Source: Ypsolopha sequella
Lineage: Eukaryota; Arthropoda; Insecta; Lepidoptera; Ypsolophidae
Assembly (NCBI GenBank): GCA_934047225.1
Contig: OW203991.1
Span: 9,610,001 to 9,674,000 of the forward strand
Direction: 5' to 3'
Length of the DNA: 64,000 nucleotides
Shown here: in pieces, positions 34,173 through 46,569 of the stretch
Numbering within the stretch: position 1 is the stretch's first letter
Layout: each line of letters opens with the position of its first letter
Program-made: the position numbers and the translations under genes
Notes under the pieces: model-generated
Database searches by the model: none
The model's input: the letters and a program-made list of their open reading frames with translations, nothing else
What the model was told of the DNA's origin: nothing

Positions 34173-35097
34173 CTATTTAATATAAAAAAGCTGCCACTTG
34201 AAATCATTTAATTGAAACACAGAGTCAGTTTATGGCACAATAAAACATAATTTTGTGCAAAAAATCATCGGTACTCGAGAAAAATAAATAAGCGACCCCG
34301 TACAATACCTAACGGTTACAAAAGACAAGATATTTTTCGGACAGACCTACTTCTTAGGTCCTCAAGGGCCCATGAAGGGTCCCCTTTATCATTTGACCCT
34401 TGGAACCTAAAAAATAAACTCTCAAAGGGGATTACCAGTCGTGCGTACCGTGTGACAGACAGGCTTCAGCTGACGAGGGTTGAGCCATGACCTGTGGTTG
34501 GGAATACAAATTTGGAGGTCAACCTTGGGGTCCTTGCAATTACGTATACAGGTGTCTTTCGATTAACCTTTTACTGGACAGAGTAGTTACCTGTAATGCT
34601 TGGCTGATAAGAGCAAAGAAACTTGTAAATCAAAAATTCTTGCGCTTTTGCGCGTTTTCCAGATGGATAAGTTCTAAAAACATTGTAGATGGTAACTTTT
34701 TAGGGTTCTGTACCTAAATGGTAAAACAGAGTCCTATTAATGTCAGTCTGTTTGTTCATACGTCACGGGTATCTAGCTCGTTGACGGGATGAGTTACAGA
34801 CCTGAAAAAAAAAATTGTGTAGAATGTTTATCCAAAACCGAATATTGAGGCAGAAATTCAATTACATATTCAGGGGGGTAAAAAGCAACTACTTCATATT
34901 CTGCACTAGTTCAATTATTTTTATTATTATTTATTTCTTGACACACATGATATACTTTACAGACCTAATTAAAACATACCTGGAAAGAGCTACAGAAGTA
35001 GTTTATTGGAGGTTTTAATGTTTAATGATAAGAATTCGATATGTCTTGGGCAGATCATAGAATTGAGCAGATCGCAAAAAAAGTCAAAATAAAATAA
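34173..35097. other. No gene; degenerate repeat G piece at 34696-34810
   Basis: 'tagggttctgtacctaaatg', 'agtcctattaatgtcag' and 'tctgtttgttc' are a worn copy of repeat G. The rest is unassigned, including a GC-richer stretch at 34320-34560 without a recognisable reading frame. Confidence 0.5.
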
Positions 35098-35290
35098 TCA
35101 AAAAATCAAAAGTCAAAAATAGGTGCCACGACTAGCGAAACGAGAAGGTGCGTGTTAGGTTTAAATGTAAATATATTTGTGGAGCCGAGCGAAGCGGAGT
35201 GGAGTGAGCCAACGCCTCTAGTTTTAACAGAAATATGATATACCCAGGCAGACCAAATGCCCAATTCTATGATGTGCTGACAGATACAAG
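35098..35290 (+). repeat. Dispersed repeat D, copy 3
   Basis: 'gtgcgtgttaggtttaaatg', 'gagccgagcgaagcggagtg' and 'gagtgagccaacgcctctag' follow the order of the other copies. Confidence 0.8.
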
Positions 35291-36660
35291 ACAAGCAATA
35301 ACATAAATTATTGCTAGTAAAAGTCGCAAGACTTTTATCAGCGTAGTGACGCTGCTGTATTAAGGTGAAAACCTTGGGTAAGTGCATCTCATTCGCTCAC
35401 ACAACTTGTTCCACACTAATCTCTCTGTTGTTTGAACTAATCAATACCTAAATAAATAATTACAATTATTATAAAAAAAATCTGCCAAAATAATCAAGGA
35501 ACTCATTTGTTGTTATAATATCTTTAATTTGACTTAGTTTTAATAAGTTTCAATGCATATTAAATAATGAATTAAATGTCATTATTTAAAGAAAAAATTA
35601 AATAAATTAATTAATTAATATTAAAAAATTAAAAGAAAATTATAATACAAACACAAGTACAGTGACAGAGAAAAGAACGAAGAGAAAAATTATAATTTAA
35701 ATAGCAAATCTACAAATACTTGTGTAAAGTTGCATACATTGATTTTTCATTTTCATAGTTTTTATGAACGCAGCCCATAGGTTGAACCAAATTTGCTATA
35801 AATTTTCGAATATTGAATGTGATAGAGAGTATTGGAATGAACCCGAGAAAGGTACACGTTTTCATTCAGTCTTTTAGGAATACGTGTCCAGTTTTGCTAA
35901 AAATGGGTTTCTATTTCCGTCAAAAGACGTAAATACGGTCAGCGTCTGTCTACCGTCCATCCATGGCATAATACTTTGAAAGACTAGGTAGACCGATTAA
36001 GGTGGTTCTTACAGCTGGTGACCGAGAATGCTACAATTAAGGTCGGGTTTTACTCAGACTTTAATTAAGTAAACAATTTGAAAAATATATATGATATACT
36101 ATAGAATATGTGGAATGATGTGCTTTGATTAGAATTTTAATTTTTTTTTTATAATTTAACAAATTTAATAACCAAAACAGACAAAGAAACAAATTGAAAC
36201 TTAGTCAAATCGACGATATCATAAAAACGAATATTTTTTTATATGTAATTTTAAGTGAATTTTAATTCGGACTTTTCACCTTTTGTTAATTTACCAATGA
36301 ATATTTTTATTAAAACGCAATATATACCCACATTTTAAGTTGTATCTACCTTCGTTTACTTTTAAATTTATTGAAATATTTATCAACCTAAGACTTGGTA
36401 AGCTATCCTTTTTGACTGTTTGTTTACCTGTTCCAATTAGCCCGACACAGTCAAATAGACGAAACTAGTCGCAATAATTAAATAAATAAAATAGTGGAAC
36501 TCGTACAAGAAGACTTTTATTAATATTACAAATTTTACTAATATTTTGTATTTTTAAGCGCCTATTTTGCGCTACCCGGTTACCTAAGTCCAATTATTCA
36601 GCAAGCGCGTTCTCCTTGACTGCCGCAGTCTGTTTGTGTAAGTAAAGATTCAAGCTATCG
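35291..36660. other. No feature recognised
   Basis: AT-rich; no gene, tandem repeat or family match noticed. Confidence 0.45.
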
Positions 36661-36914
36661 CCTTGATTACAGTGACCGTGGAACTGGTGGAACGGAGAAC
36701 GCGGAACGTGCAAACTAGAATGCAGAACGCGGCTCTGTGTGGTCGGTCCCTAAAGTTAAACTTTAGTAGATCTCCGAAAAAGCAAAAGTTTCAACTTGTA
36801 ATATTTGTTTGGTTTAAGCCGATTCGTAGTGTATGCCCTAACTGTGTTCCTCTGAGCATACTCGAAAGACAGTCGCCAAGCCTACATAGCATATTCCCTC
36901 TGTTTTAAATCCGT

Positions 36915-37140
36915 GGTCCTAACTAACCATTGCCATTTTCGCTCCCTGATTTCTTGGGCAACGGTTTTCTGGTTTGTCACCCTCCACAACTCAACATTGA
37001 TGATGGTGTGTGGCCAATGTCTCTTCAGGATGCTTCTTAGACAGTTATTAACAAAGACCTGCAGTTTTCAAGTTATTCTACTCGTAACCTTTCAAGTTTC
37101 GCACCCATATAAAAGGACAGTCTTCACGTTTGAATTAAAA
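36915..37140 (-). pseudogene. RTE-like LINE ORF2 fragment (RT C-terminal part)
   Basis: The minus strand from about 37137 reads 'NVKTVLLYGCET', stop, 'KVTSRIT', stop, 'KLQVFVNNCLRSILKRHWPH', 'ELWRVTNQKTVAQEIRERKW'. This matches the well-known segment after the RT domain in RTE-like and related elements (LLYG.ETW......K...F.N.CLR.IL.I.WP...S...LW..T.Q....EI..R.W). Two in-frame stops, one in place of the usual Trp, show it is dead. Confidence 0.8.
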
Positions 37141-37224
37141 GACCATATACCTAAAGGAGCCTTAAAGTGGAAGCCGTTTGAGGTTCTTGATGACCAGGAT
37201 GATCAACCCAGACGTGAAAGAGTT

Positions 37225-37335
37225 CCGTTTTAAACGTAAGAAAAAGATGACATGGTCAGAGCTCACCTAGCTGGTCATGGAAAGACAGGCATGGAAGAGC
37301 CTAGTGTCGGCCCCAGACTCCGCGGAAGAGTAAAG
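37225..37335 (+). pseudogene. LINE ORF2 C-terminal end, plus strand
   Basis: The plus strand reads 'KKMTWSELT', stop, 'LVMERQAWKSLVSA' then a stop soon after. This is the usual closing stretch of such ORF2s (TW.E....A.DR..W...V.A). It lies head to head with the minus-strand fragment next to it. A (ga)n run follows at about 37337-37353. Confidence 0.6.
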
Positions 37336-37353
37336 GGACGAGAGAGAGAGAGA

Positions 37354-38271
37354 GATAAGCCGATTTAATGGGTAATAAGGCTTGTTTGACTTTTGACATC
37401 ATTTTGATAAAATTGTTAATATACGGTTGGAATTATTAAGAAATTTAACCATAAGGTTTCCTTTTCTCATTATAAGTACAGAACCCGAAAAACACCTATT
37501 AATTTTATAAAGCCACACATAAGACCGAGCTGCATCCAATAAAAGCTGATAGTTACATTCATTTAATTTTAATTTCAATAAAAACTCAATTTAAAGGTAC
37601 AGTCGCTTTAAAATTTCATTACAAACATGCTTTTAATATAAACCTAATTTATTCTAAATTAAACGAAACATGGTTATCTAACTCGAAAATATTAAAATAA
37701 TGTTAACATCTGCCTTATACAAAAACAAAAGTCATAAACAAATGCTTATTTATGATAAATCGATGGTATGTTCATTATCAGCCCATAAACTTTAAAACCT
37801 TATTCGACACGACACGTGGAGGAAAGTCGGCCGAGTTAAAAGCACATTTTAACATGTGGATTCTGTCAATTTTAATCAAAAACAACATCAAGCGTGTTTT
37901 AAGATTGTGTTTCACAATAATTATGACAAACCATTCTATTTTCACTTCTGATTTAATTATCTCAATTGAAGGAACCCTAAAAAAACGATGTCATAGTAAA
38001 ACAGGAAGTGACATCGCGTGTTTGACCAAAATGCTGTTTTAACAGGGAAGCAAAAACTGGTTAAAACCGGTTTCGAGCAAACATATTAAAATGCGATGAG
38101 CAGTTTTCTCTCACACGCATCTGTTGCAAGTGTTGCAACGGTTGTTGTCGTTTTAAATTATATTTGACGAGATAACTTTTCGTTTTTGGCTCATAATGAG
38201 GCTGTAGTGTCAGTTCTGATAAATTACGTAAATTATGCAAGAATTTATTTTGTGTTTCGCTTGCCACTTTC
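37354..38271. other. No feature recognised
   Basis: No supported gene; 96-codon frame at 37752-38042 has no recognisable content. Confidence 0.45.
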
Positions 38272-38400
38272 TTTTTAGGGTTCCATCAAATAATGGAAGC
38301 CCTTAGTTTTAGTGATTATCACTTATCTTCAGCTTCCGGCATAATGGGGATCCACACTGCCAAATTATCCCTGTAGATGGCGCATCGTATATCCGGCCAT
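38272..38400 (+). repeat. Repeat G-like start
   Basis: 'tttttagggttccatcaaat' resembles the opening of repeat G but diverges within about 40 bp. Confidence 0.4.
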
Positions 38401-38755
38401 GAAAATCTGTCATTTCCGTACATTTTGTTATGGTTTTTGCGTAGTTGTTTGTGATTTTCGATATACTTCTTGGAATTATGCCTTTGTGTGCAGTAAAGGT
38501 TGCTTTAAAAATGGTGTTTATTTATTACTAAAAAACCCCATATTAAAAATGAATAACATTTTTACAATAATAAATGTACCCGCAAAAACACTTTAGTCTT
38601 TAAAATTAATTGTTATCTTATTCACGCACGGCACACAACGCTCACAGTATCCGGAGATGCACTAAGAGAAGAAACCCGCGATTTAAAGGAAACAAGGAAA
38701 ATACTTCGGTCGTCACCTGCATCTCATCACTGCGCCTCGCCATACTTGCCAGTTT

Positions 38756-38796
38756 CCCGTAGACCACGAGACATGCAACTGTCTCGAAACGTCGGG
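38756..38796 (+). ncRNA. Hammerhead-like hairpin motif, second sequence type
   Basis: 'cccg' (38756-38759), degenerate core, 'cgagac' / 'gtctcg' stem (38767-38772 with 38781-38786) around the loop 'atgcaact', then 'gaaac', 'gt', 'cggg' (38793-38796). The outer strands CCCG and CGGG pair. The upstream 120 bp is GC-richer than the surroundings. Confidence 0.45.
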
Positions 38797-39059
38797 TGTC
38801 CCCTTTTCGTAAAAAGGTAAAAATTGATCGCGGTAGACCCGATTATATATATTATAATTTAAAATATGTTAATAACCTTGAGTAAATAAATCAAAATAAA
38901 TGTCTTTTGTTACTTAAAATTCACATTTCAACAGTTTTTCTGAAAAAAAAAATGTAAAGTTTCGCTGTTTGACAGCGATACCTCACTTTTTTTGAAGAAA
39001 GTCCGTGAACGTCACCTCCGGCATCCATCCCATTAATACTTAATGTTGAATGAATGACC

Positions 39060-39180
39060 ATTTTTTTAGTTCTGTAATCTGTACTCACAAAGGGTGCAAA
39101 ACGGGACCGTATTATTAGCCTCTGCGGGCTCCGTTGTCTCTTTTCTGTCTATCTATCCCTCTGTCACAGGTCTACAGCTT
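39060..39180 (+). repeat. Degenerate repeat G copy
   Basis: 'caaagggtgcaaaacgggac', 'cgtattattagcctctg', 'gggctccgttgtctc' and 'tctgtctatctatccctctg' keep the repeat G order. Confidence 0.65.
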
Positions 39181-39620
39181 TACTTTAGGCTCAATACCAC
39201 CACTGAAGTCCAGCAGCAGTATTTATTGTCTTTGGAATATGAAACAAAATGCCTTAATCCATCGGATTTCAGTTGTGCCGCGGACTTTAGGTAGCAAGTT
39301 CAAGTTTTTACCAAATAGGTAAGGTGATGTTGTTGTACAGTTAGTACAGGTAAAGTATGGGAATTGTACAATAAATTTCAAGAAACCTAATTTAAAATCA
39401 GTTATCACGATTATGTTTTCCCAAGAGTAAGTCAGAAATAATCTAAAACACTCGTATGGTCACTGTTAACCGACAAATTTCACATATCATTGTTCTTAAA
39501 TTAACAATTTCAACGTAATTTAATGTTATTTCAAGTACGTACGCATATGTGGTTTTCTGTATCGGTAACCATTAATAAAATTATTATTCATGTTCATACG
39601 TAAATTATACTAAATTATGC

Positions 39621-40115
39621 AGGGCAGGACGGCTATTCTGGCACGAGCGGAAAAATTGCCAAGGCAGATTTCGGATGATTTTAGCAGGGATTTTCTACGA
39701 AAATGAAATGAAATTATTCTTTTGATTGCAAACCTATAGGAAGCGTTCCTTATACTCCATCGTTTTTATTTGATAAGATTTAAGTTGTCACTATACTTTA
39801 CATCGTATGGCATTTACCATAGTGTAAAACAAAAGTCGAATATTGAGAGTGAAAAATAATGCCGGAATAGACAACCAGGATGGCAATTCTGGCACTATTT
39901 TTCACTCGAAATATCAATCATTCGACTTTTATTTAGAGTGTGATAAATGCGATGTAAATTTGAATGACTATAATCGGTCAGATGGTGCTTAAAAAATGTG
40001 AGGAATACGTACCACAGGTTTTCAATCGAAAAAATCGGTAGGCATTTTCAGAAAAATCATTATTATATCACCCGAAATCTGCCTTCGCAATTTTTTGCAC
40101 GTGCCAGAATAGCCA
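39621..40115. mobile_element. Foldback MITE family H, full palindrome of ~490 bp
   Basis: The left end 'cagggcaggacggctattct' + 'ggcacg' mirrors the right end 'cgtgccagaatagccaccca' + 'ggg'. Inner blocks also mirror each other: 'gcagatttcggatgat' with 'cacccgaaatctgc', and 'aaaagtcgaatattga' with 'tcaatcattcgactttt'. The arms meet at about 39865-39900, where an extra 'ccaggatggcaattctggc' sits like a third, partial end. Related single-arm copies lie at 12113-12360 and 53845-54085. Confidence 0.9.
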
Positions 40116-40339
40116 CCCAGGGATATCACTTTATCGTAAAACGACTCATTTAGTGCGTGTTGGTTTGTGCGTACCTAACCATTTTATGATTATGATGCCT
40201 TTCAAATGTAAAAGCCTGTTTTATTTGTGCTTTTGGTCATACCATTGATATCATAGAAATAATAAAATATTCGGCTTTGTTTTTTATAAATAATTTATAT
40301 TTGTATAAATTTTTATAAGTATTCATTAAAATAACAGTA

Positions 40340-40695
40340 TCAGGTGGTAGAGCTGATGCCGGGCTCGACTGTGGAGGTACCACCATCTTACTTGGAGACA
40401 CCCTCGAAGTAATTCGGGGGAGAGTAAGAGGACAGCTCACAGGCAACAAACCAGGAGGCCCACCATGCCTGGGACCGATGGATGGCAGTATATCCATCCC
40501 TTATAGCCGGGCCTTATATGGAACAGACTGGTAACGGACAGCGGCGTCACTGGTGCGAGGGTTCCGGTACCGCGCTCACCAACTCGCCTGCTTGTGTGAG
40601 TATGGGCATTTCTTCCAGGATGACCGACGGGAGTGGCAAAGTCTTGAAAAGGCTTGTGTCCAGCAGTGGACGAACTAGGCTGATGGATGAATGGA
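40340..40695 (+). pseudogene. GC-rich retroelement relic ending in an RTE-like ORF2 C-terminus
   Basis: The interval is GC-richer than its flanks. Near its end the plus strand reads 'DDRREWQSLEKACVQQWTN' then a stop (about 40620-40678). This is the usual terminus of RTE-like and related ORF2s (DR..W..L..AF.QQW). The 3' flank 'taggctgatggatgaatgga' is shared, inverted, with 58145-58205. Upstream, 'caggtggtagagctgatgcc' and 'aggtaccaccatc' look like another LINE piece. Confidence 0.6.
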
Positions 40696-41137
40696 TTCAT
40701 TAAAATATACACAAATACATTATACTTCAACTTTTGCTAGAAGCAGCCGTTTTTGGAATAAATTAAAATTGTAGCTATAAATAGACGTTGTTTCTGAAAA
40801 CTTTGCTATTTATATAGTTAATTGCTTTTTCTAGTAGGTAATTTAAATGAGCAAATTTTCAATCTTATTCTAGTCAGTAATAAATGTTTTTTTTTCTGAA
40901 AGGGCAGCACTTTAGCAGCATAGGGAATTTATGAATGACTGAAAAAAAAAGAAAAAGAAAAAGTTTGAGTTGAGGATAATTCATGATTTATATAAAATTT
41001 ATTACGTAAATTTGTATCTACCAAATTCATAGAATGAATGTCAAATTATAAATTAATTTTAAAATTAATTTATCATTCATCCTCATTTTGGAGCGTCCAG
41101 ATAAGTGAGACCCTAGCATAATATGGCAGTCCTAGGC

Positions 41138-41272
41138 TTCAACGAAAATATTTGGTCGAAGGCCCGAGGCAAAGGCGTCTTCTTCTTCATGCCATTTTCG
41201 TCGGTCTTTCGCCAGCACTATCCTTTGTACACCAATAGCCCTAACGATATCGTCTTTCCATCGGGTAATCGC
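41138..41272 (-). pseudogene. LINE ORF2 C-terminal fragment
   Basis: 45 codons on the minus strand are open and read 'ITRWKDDIVRAIGV', 'IVLAKDRRKWHEEEDAFASG'. This is the W.DDI....G......AKDR..W...E.AF pattern that closes many insect LINE ORF2s. Nothing else of the element remains nearby. Confidence 0.75.
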
Positions 41273-41689
41273 ATAATAAATATATTAAAAAAAGTAAAAT
41301 TCAAAACATGTCGCGTCTGATTTTCCGTTCACTTCTAAATCCTTTATAAAGTAACATTTATACGTAAAACATTAATTTAACTTTCCTAATTTGTCATTAA
41401 AATTTTAACCTTCAACTGCCCTCAATAAATCTAATGAACTTCCAAATTCTAAAACCATAAATTAACATAATCAACGAATCACCAGACCCGTCAACATTAT
41501 TTTCGAATTTAATTGCCTACCCGCAAATTCTTGAATGAACTTACTTCATCCGGCCACCGTATCCAAGGGAATTTCATTTACAAATTTTTAGGCCACAAGC
41601 GAAGCTAAAGTTTTTTAATCTCAGCCAAGCCTTGGAGGATGAGAAGCAAGCGGGTGGTCTTGTCAGCCACAAGAAAGGCTCCGAAAATA
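41273..41689. other. No feature recognised
   Basis: AT-rich; nothing supported. Confidence 0.4.
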
Positions 41690-42730
41690 ATAATAAATGT
41701 TTTGTCCTTTGCTCTAGATAGTGTACCTGCTAATAGCTCTTAGTGTTTTCTTGGTCAATAATGTTTACTACCCGATAATGTTAATTTTCTTGAATAAGTT
41801 AAAAGCACTGCTCTGAATGTCTCTTATTATAAAAAGTATAACTTAAGCGCAATTTTTTCCTTTGATCTAGAAATCGTGCCTGTTCACAAATGTGTCTTGC
41901 TCTAGATAGCGTGCCCGTTAAAAGCACTAGTGCGTCTTGTTTTAGGTAGCGTGGTCTTTAAAAGAACTAGTGGTAGCGTGCTCTTTAAAAGCACTAGTGT
42001 GTCTTGTTTAAGGTAGCGTGTTCTTTTAAAGCATAAGTGCTAGTCTTGTTTTAGGGTAGCATGTTCTTTAAAAGCACTAGTGTATCTTGTTTTAGGTAGC
42101 GTGCTCTTTAAAAGCACTAGTGTCTTAACAGGCACGCTCTTTAGAGCTAAATAAAAATTGCCCCTTTGTCAGGTATACGCTCTAGCGCAAAAAGAGTCTA
42201 GACAATGAACCAACCAAAGTGAACTTTGCACAAGAGACAAAAGTCTTCTTCTTCTCTAAAGAGCGGCTACACTTTTGGTAAAAAACCGTTTAACTTACGC
42301 ATTGTAGGGGTTTGTTGTAAAGATATTACTCAAATTTCACGATGTTTAGCTCCACATAAACATAGAACATAAAGTCAATGGACTCAGTCTAAAATATAAC
42401 ATTCCATAGACACCTCACAATTTTGGTGCTAGCAATTGTATGGAGATTTGCGCATGGTGACGCAAGTTGTCACTTGATCTGGGAGGTGTATCTGCTTTAA
42501 GCTGTTAAAAGCACTAGTATTCCTGCTACAGAGAGCGTGTCCTTTAATAGCACAATGTTGTCTCTTGATCAAGGGAGTGTACCTTCTAATATAAGCTGTA
42601 AAAAGCACTAGTGTCTCTTACTAAAGAGAGCGTAAGTTGTCATTTCATCTAGGGAGTGTACCGGCTGATAGCTTTGTAGAGCGTGCCTGTTTAACCCAAG
42701 GAGCGTCACCCTTCTAAAAAATTTTGAGAG
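41690..42730. repeat. Minisatellite of ~40-bp units, with a gap and inverted units
   Basis: 'gcactagtg' or close variants start at 41924, 41964, 41991, 42031, 42074 and 42114. The spacing is 40, 27, 40, 43 and 40 bp, and the consensus holds 'cttgttttaggtagcgtgct', 'ctttaaaagcactagtg'. Looser units ('agagcgtg...cactagtgtc') recur at 42500-42710 and near 41700-41750. Between them, 'aggcacgctctttagagc' (42130-42147) is an inverted unit. Each unit is itself a partial palindrome ('gtgctctttaaaagcac'). Confidence 0.85.
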
Positions 42731-44039
42731 CCCCAAATGTTCAGTGAAAATGGCGAGCTTAAAATAATTCCGACTTGATTCAGAAATCCATAGTTTTCGA
42801 TATCTTAGGTTATAAAATCACTCGTCATGTTATATATATCGAAAGATACGCAATTAAATGGGCTAAATACTTATGTATTACACTTACCTCGATAATAATC
42901 CTATGTGGGTATTTTTGTCGATTAAATTTGGAATCTACCTAAAATCTGCATCAGATTATCACATATTTTCACTCACAATTTAGCCCAAACGGCTATTCAC
43001 AAAACAAACGTATCACCAAGAGAATCACAAACAAATTTCGCGGTTACTACGTGTATTATAATTGTGTAAATATAACTATTTCATTCAAAAGACACGAAAA
43101 AAATACGGAATGCGACCAGCCACCCACCTACCGTGTATGGCGCGTATACTACCGAAAAAGTACCCTTTGCACATTTTATTTATTTTAAAGGTGATTGGTT
43201 CATTTTAAACCAATAAGGTCATAACCAATGAAATACCAACAAAACAAAAATTATTTTGGTATTTTTTTTAAGATTCAGTCCGAAACTTTAAGCAGTTGCT
43301 TAAAATGAACCGCATCAACTTTCCTGTGAGTACACGTATGCGTACTGGACGCTGTGGTTCCTTGGATTCTGTACGCCACCGTGTGCGTACTGGACGTGTG
43401 ACGGGTTAAATCACTAGTTGTTTCCCTTTATTTGAGAAAATCATTGAAGATTACTAATGTGTATTATCGTTATTAAAATTAAATGGAAATCTATATCTAT
43501 GTATAGGAATGTGTAGCTATACGTCTTGGTCATAGATGAAATTCAGCATTCTACCCTATAATAAATAAAGTATAATTTTTTCACATTAACGATTAAAATT
43601 TAATTTATGTTTGGATTTAGTATCTATAATTAACTATTTAGTTATATATCCATTGATCATGGCTTGCTACAAAAAAAAACTTTCAATCTATCTAAAAAGT
43701 TCTAACTTAAAAGTAAATAAAACGTCACCACCCCACGTCTTGCTATAAGCTCGATGTAGAAAAGAAAAGGATGACACGGTGGCAATTCCATTGAAATTCA
43801 AGTAGGACATAAATTGGACGTAAAAACGTTCTCGGTCTTTGAGCCCGTTTGAACCACATCAAACGTTTCTAGATTTTGGTTTAGTTTAAATTAAAAGTCT
43901 TTTTCGGCATTTAAAAAACAAAGCAGCTGAAAACTAAATTTCTGTACAAAAACTTCCATAACTTCTAAAATATCATAAAATATCTAAAATAAAAGATCTT
44001 AACTCTGTAATATTTATATTGAAAAGAAAATACTGATCA
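42731..44039. other. No gene; short duplicated motif
   Basis: 'tgcgtactggacg' occurs twice (about 43339 and 43384). Otherwise nothing is recognised. Confidence 0.45.
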
Positions 44040-44185
44040 GACCGCTGCCATTGTAAGAAAGGATGCCCAAAAGGCTGGCAGAGTTGCCACGTTGAATAAC
44101 CAAACTAATTATTTGGCCAAAGTAGTTTCCAACCTATCATTTTTAATCAATTTTAATGTAAAGATTATGCCATAATAAAACCATA
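44040..44185 (+). repeat. Dispersed repeat C, copy 2
   Basis: 'aaaaggctggcagagttgcc', 'ttgaataaccaaactaatta', 'tttggccaaagtag' and 'tcaattttaatgtaaag' follow the order of 3205-3350. Confidence 0.75.
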
Positions 44186-45248
44186 AATATCTAAAAGTAT
44201 GGAAATATTTGCTTTTTTGTGACATAAGCTTTGTACAAAGTTACTCAGCTTGTAAAAAGTTACAAAACATAACTACATGTATGTACACTAGTGTAGTACG
44301 TAAACGTTTATAACACAAATCGGAACGCAAAAATTAAAAATACCTTTTTACAGCACATTGGCCAATCACAACCGGTGACATTTCTAAGATTGTTGGATTC
44401 GTACGTTCAAAACCGTTTATTGGATTAATTATTGCAAATACTTATTTTAGAAAATTCGTGTCATCTTTTGCAAGATGAATTTTTTGCGCTTTGTATAATG
44501 CACGTAGTATGATTTCTTGAACATGCCGTTAAAATGAGAAAATTGCGGGCTGCCAACTGCCACGATCCTTTGTCAAATAATAGTTTTCTGATTTTCAACT
44601 TCAATAATAATGCTTTTTTTAGTAATTAAATATGGGAATTGAATTTAATGTACCTAAATCTATCCGTCACAACTTTTAATTATGAATTCAACTAACAGAA
44701 GTTACCAACCTAAAACTTTTGATTTGTGTTTTACTTCTTTATTCTCGGTCAGTTTAATGTTTTTTTGTTGCCTTTAAAATGTCTGAATTGATAACAAGGT
44801 CAAATCTAAAGTACAAACGAGAACTGACCATAAATTGGAAGTAAATTCCTGGAGCTAATGTAATGCTTCTTTATATGTCTCTCCTTCGAGCAGATGTTCG
44901 GATTTGAGAGGTTAAGATAAGGGTTTTTGAGAATTCGGAAAAAAGGCAATTTTTTATCTCCGATGTGATGATAATGGGACAAAATCCATCCCTAATGTAA
45001 CGAAGAGTTAAAAGTCCTTTGCTTTTAGGACCTTACAATAAATAGGTATTTACCATAACGAATAAACGCGGAGATATAAGTCTTCCATATCAGATAAAGA
45101 TTTAAGAGAAATCTGTCCTGGGTGAATGTCAGTAAGGTGGATGCGATGGATCTCGTTCCCCCTTAATTAACGTGCATTCATAGACGAAGAAGTCTTTGGT
45201 ACAACGTAAAATTGTTTTTCTTATTTTTGTATTAAAAGTATTATATAA
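44186..45248. other. No feature recognised
   Basis: AT-rich; no gene or family match noticed. Confidence 0.45.
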
Positions 45249-45358
45249 AAGTTGGCTGGAAGAAATCACTTTACGTGATAAGTCCGCCCTTCAACAACCT
45301 TGTGTGTTCGAAACTCTACTCTATCTTTAATTAAACTGTGTTCATTCATTCATTCAAT
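45249..45358 (+). mobile_element. LINE 3' end with short ATTC tail
   Basis: 'ttggctggaagaaatcactt', 'tacgtgataagtccgccctt' and a TTCATTCATTC tail at about 45341-45355 place this with the 30.3-kb type of LINE 3' UTR. An 'aatc' run follows at about 45386-45401. Confidence 0.65.
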
Positions 45359-45783
45359 AAATGACATATGATTTATGGCATTCCAATCAATCAATCAATT
45401 TATGGCATTACGCATTACGCGAACATAGTTTAATGTCAAAAAGGCTTTTTTGCTTAGTAGGTATTACGTTGTAAATTATTGTGCACAGCAACTTTATAGT
45501 TTAAATAAAAAAAAATACATTCATAACTCGTGCTTTTGGGAACGAGACTGCGCAAACCTTAATACATTCTTTTGCAAAGGGATCAAAGATGTTCAGGAAT
45601 CGCCTTACTTCCAACTAAAAGTCGATCAGAACCTTCCGGATCCTTTTTGTTGTGAAACAGTAGCAGGATATAGGCCCTTTTGGTAAAAATACCTGCTCAG
45701 ATGTAAAATCCCATTTTATGTGTTACACTTACCCAAGGGTTATTAAATAAGAGAGGATGAACGGGAAAAGGTTACACAATAAT

Positions 45784-46305
45784 AAAAAAAAACGGTTAAG
45801 TGCGAGTAGAGCTCGTGCCCTGACGGTTCCGCACATTACATTTAAAACACGAACTTTTTCCACGTGCAAGTTATAGACGGCCAACTTAACTTGGCACTTA
45901 TGATCCATTATACCCTTTGTATTTAAATGGGTCTAATATAGTTGAGTCTTTAATTATTTCTTATATTACATATATTATTTCGTTGCATATTTCATTTCAT
46001 ATAATTGAATATAGGTCTAAGTCAACTGGAAGTGCTCTATAGGTTTAATGGTGCACCAATTTGTATGAAATATATAAGCGTAATGGGCAATTATTTTTTC
46101 ACATTGATTTAGAAGCCTCATTTTTAAAAGCACCTTTGGGGCCATAGACTTCAGTGGGAGGTATTAGCTTCAACCTAATATTATATAGTATTTCTCACGG
46201 GCCCTCAGAAAAAGGGTCTAACTTAACAGACGGACAGATAGACAACAAAGTGACCCTATAAGAATTCCGTTTTTTCATTTTTAGCAACGGAACTCTTAAA
46301 AGTAG
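45784..46305 (-). repeat. Two repeat G pieces (45784-45833 and 46193-46305)
   Basis: On the minus strand the first is the 'gtgcggaaccgtcagggcac' + 'gagctctactcgcacttaac' end. The second is the 'tataggg..cactttgttg' + 'tctatctgtccgtctgtta' stretch related to the 8.6-kb copy. Confidence 0.65.
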
Positions 46306-46569
46306 GTAAAGATTTAAAGATCGGAGGTTTTTATGGCTTGTGGAACAGGGTCTTTGTTTTCCCTGGCCCTTTGTTCTGGTCCGGTAGTTTTGTTTGGGTT
46401 CAGGGTCTTGAAAGTTGAAAATTATAAATAAGTATTTTGGCCAAAGAATTATTTTGGCCATTCAATGTGGCAACGCCGACAGCCTTTTGAGCACCCTTCC
46501 TAACGACCGACGGCAGCGATCTGGTCAGCATTTTCTATTTATTATAAATATTTCAGATCTTAGGTTTAC

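Noticed and set aside
36663..36908. 81-codon plus-strand open frame as a host gene
   Set aside because: It neighbours LINE fragments on both strands and has no recognisable domain; more likely retroelement-derived or chance.
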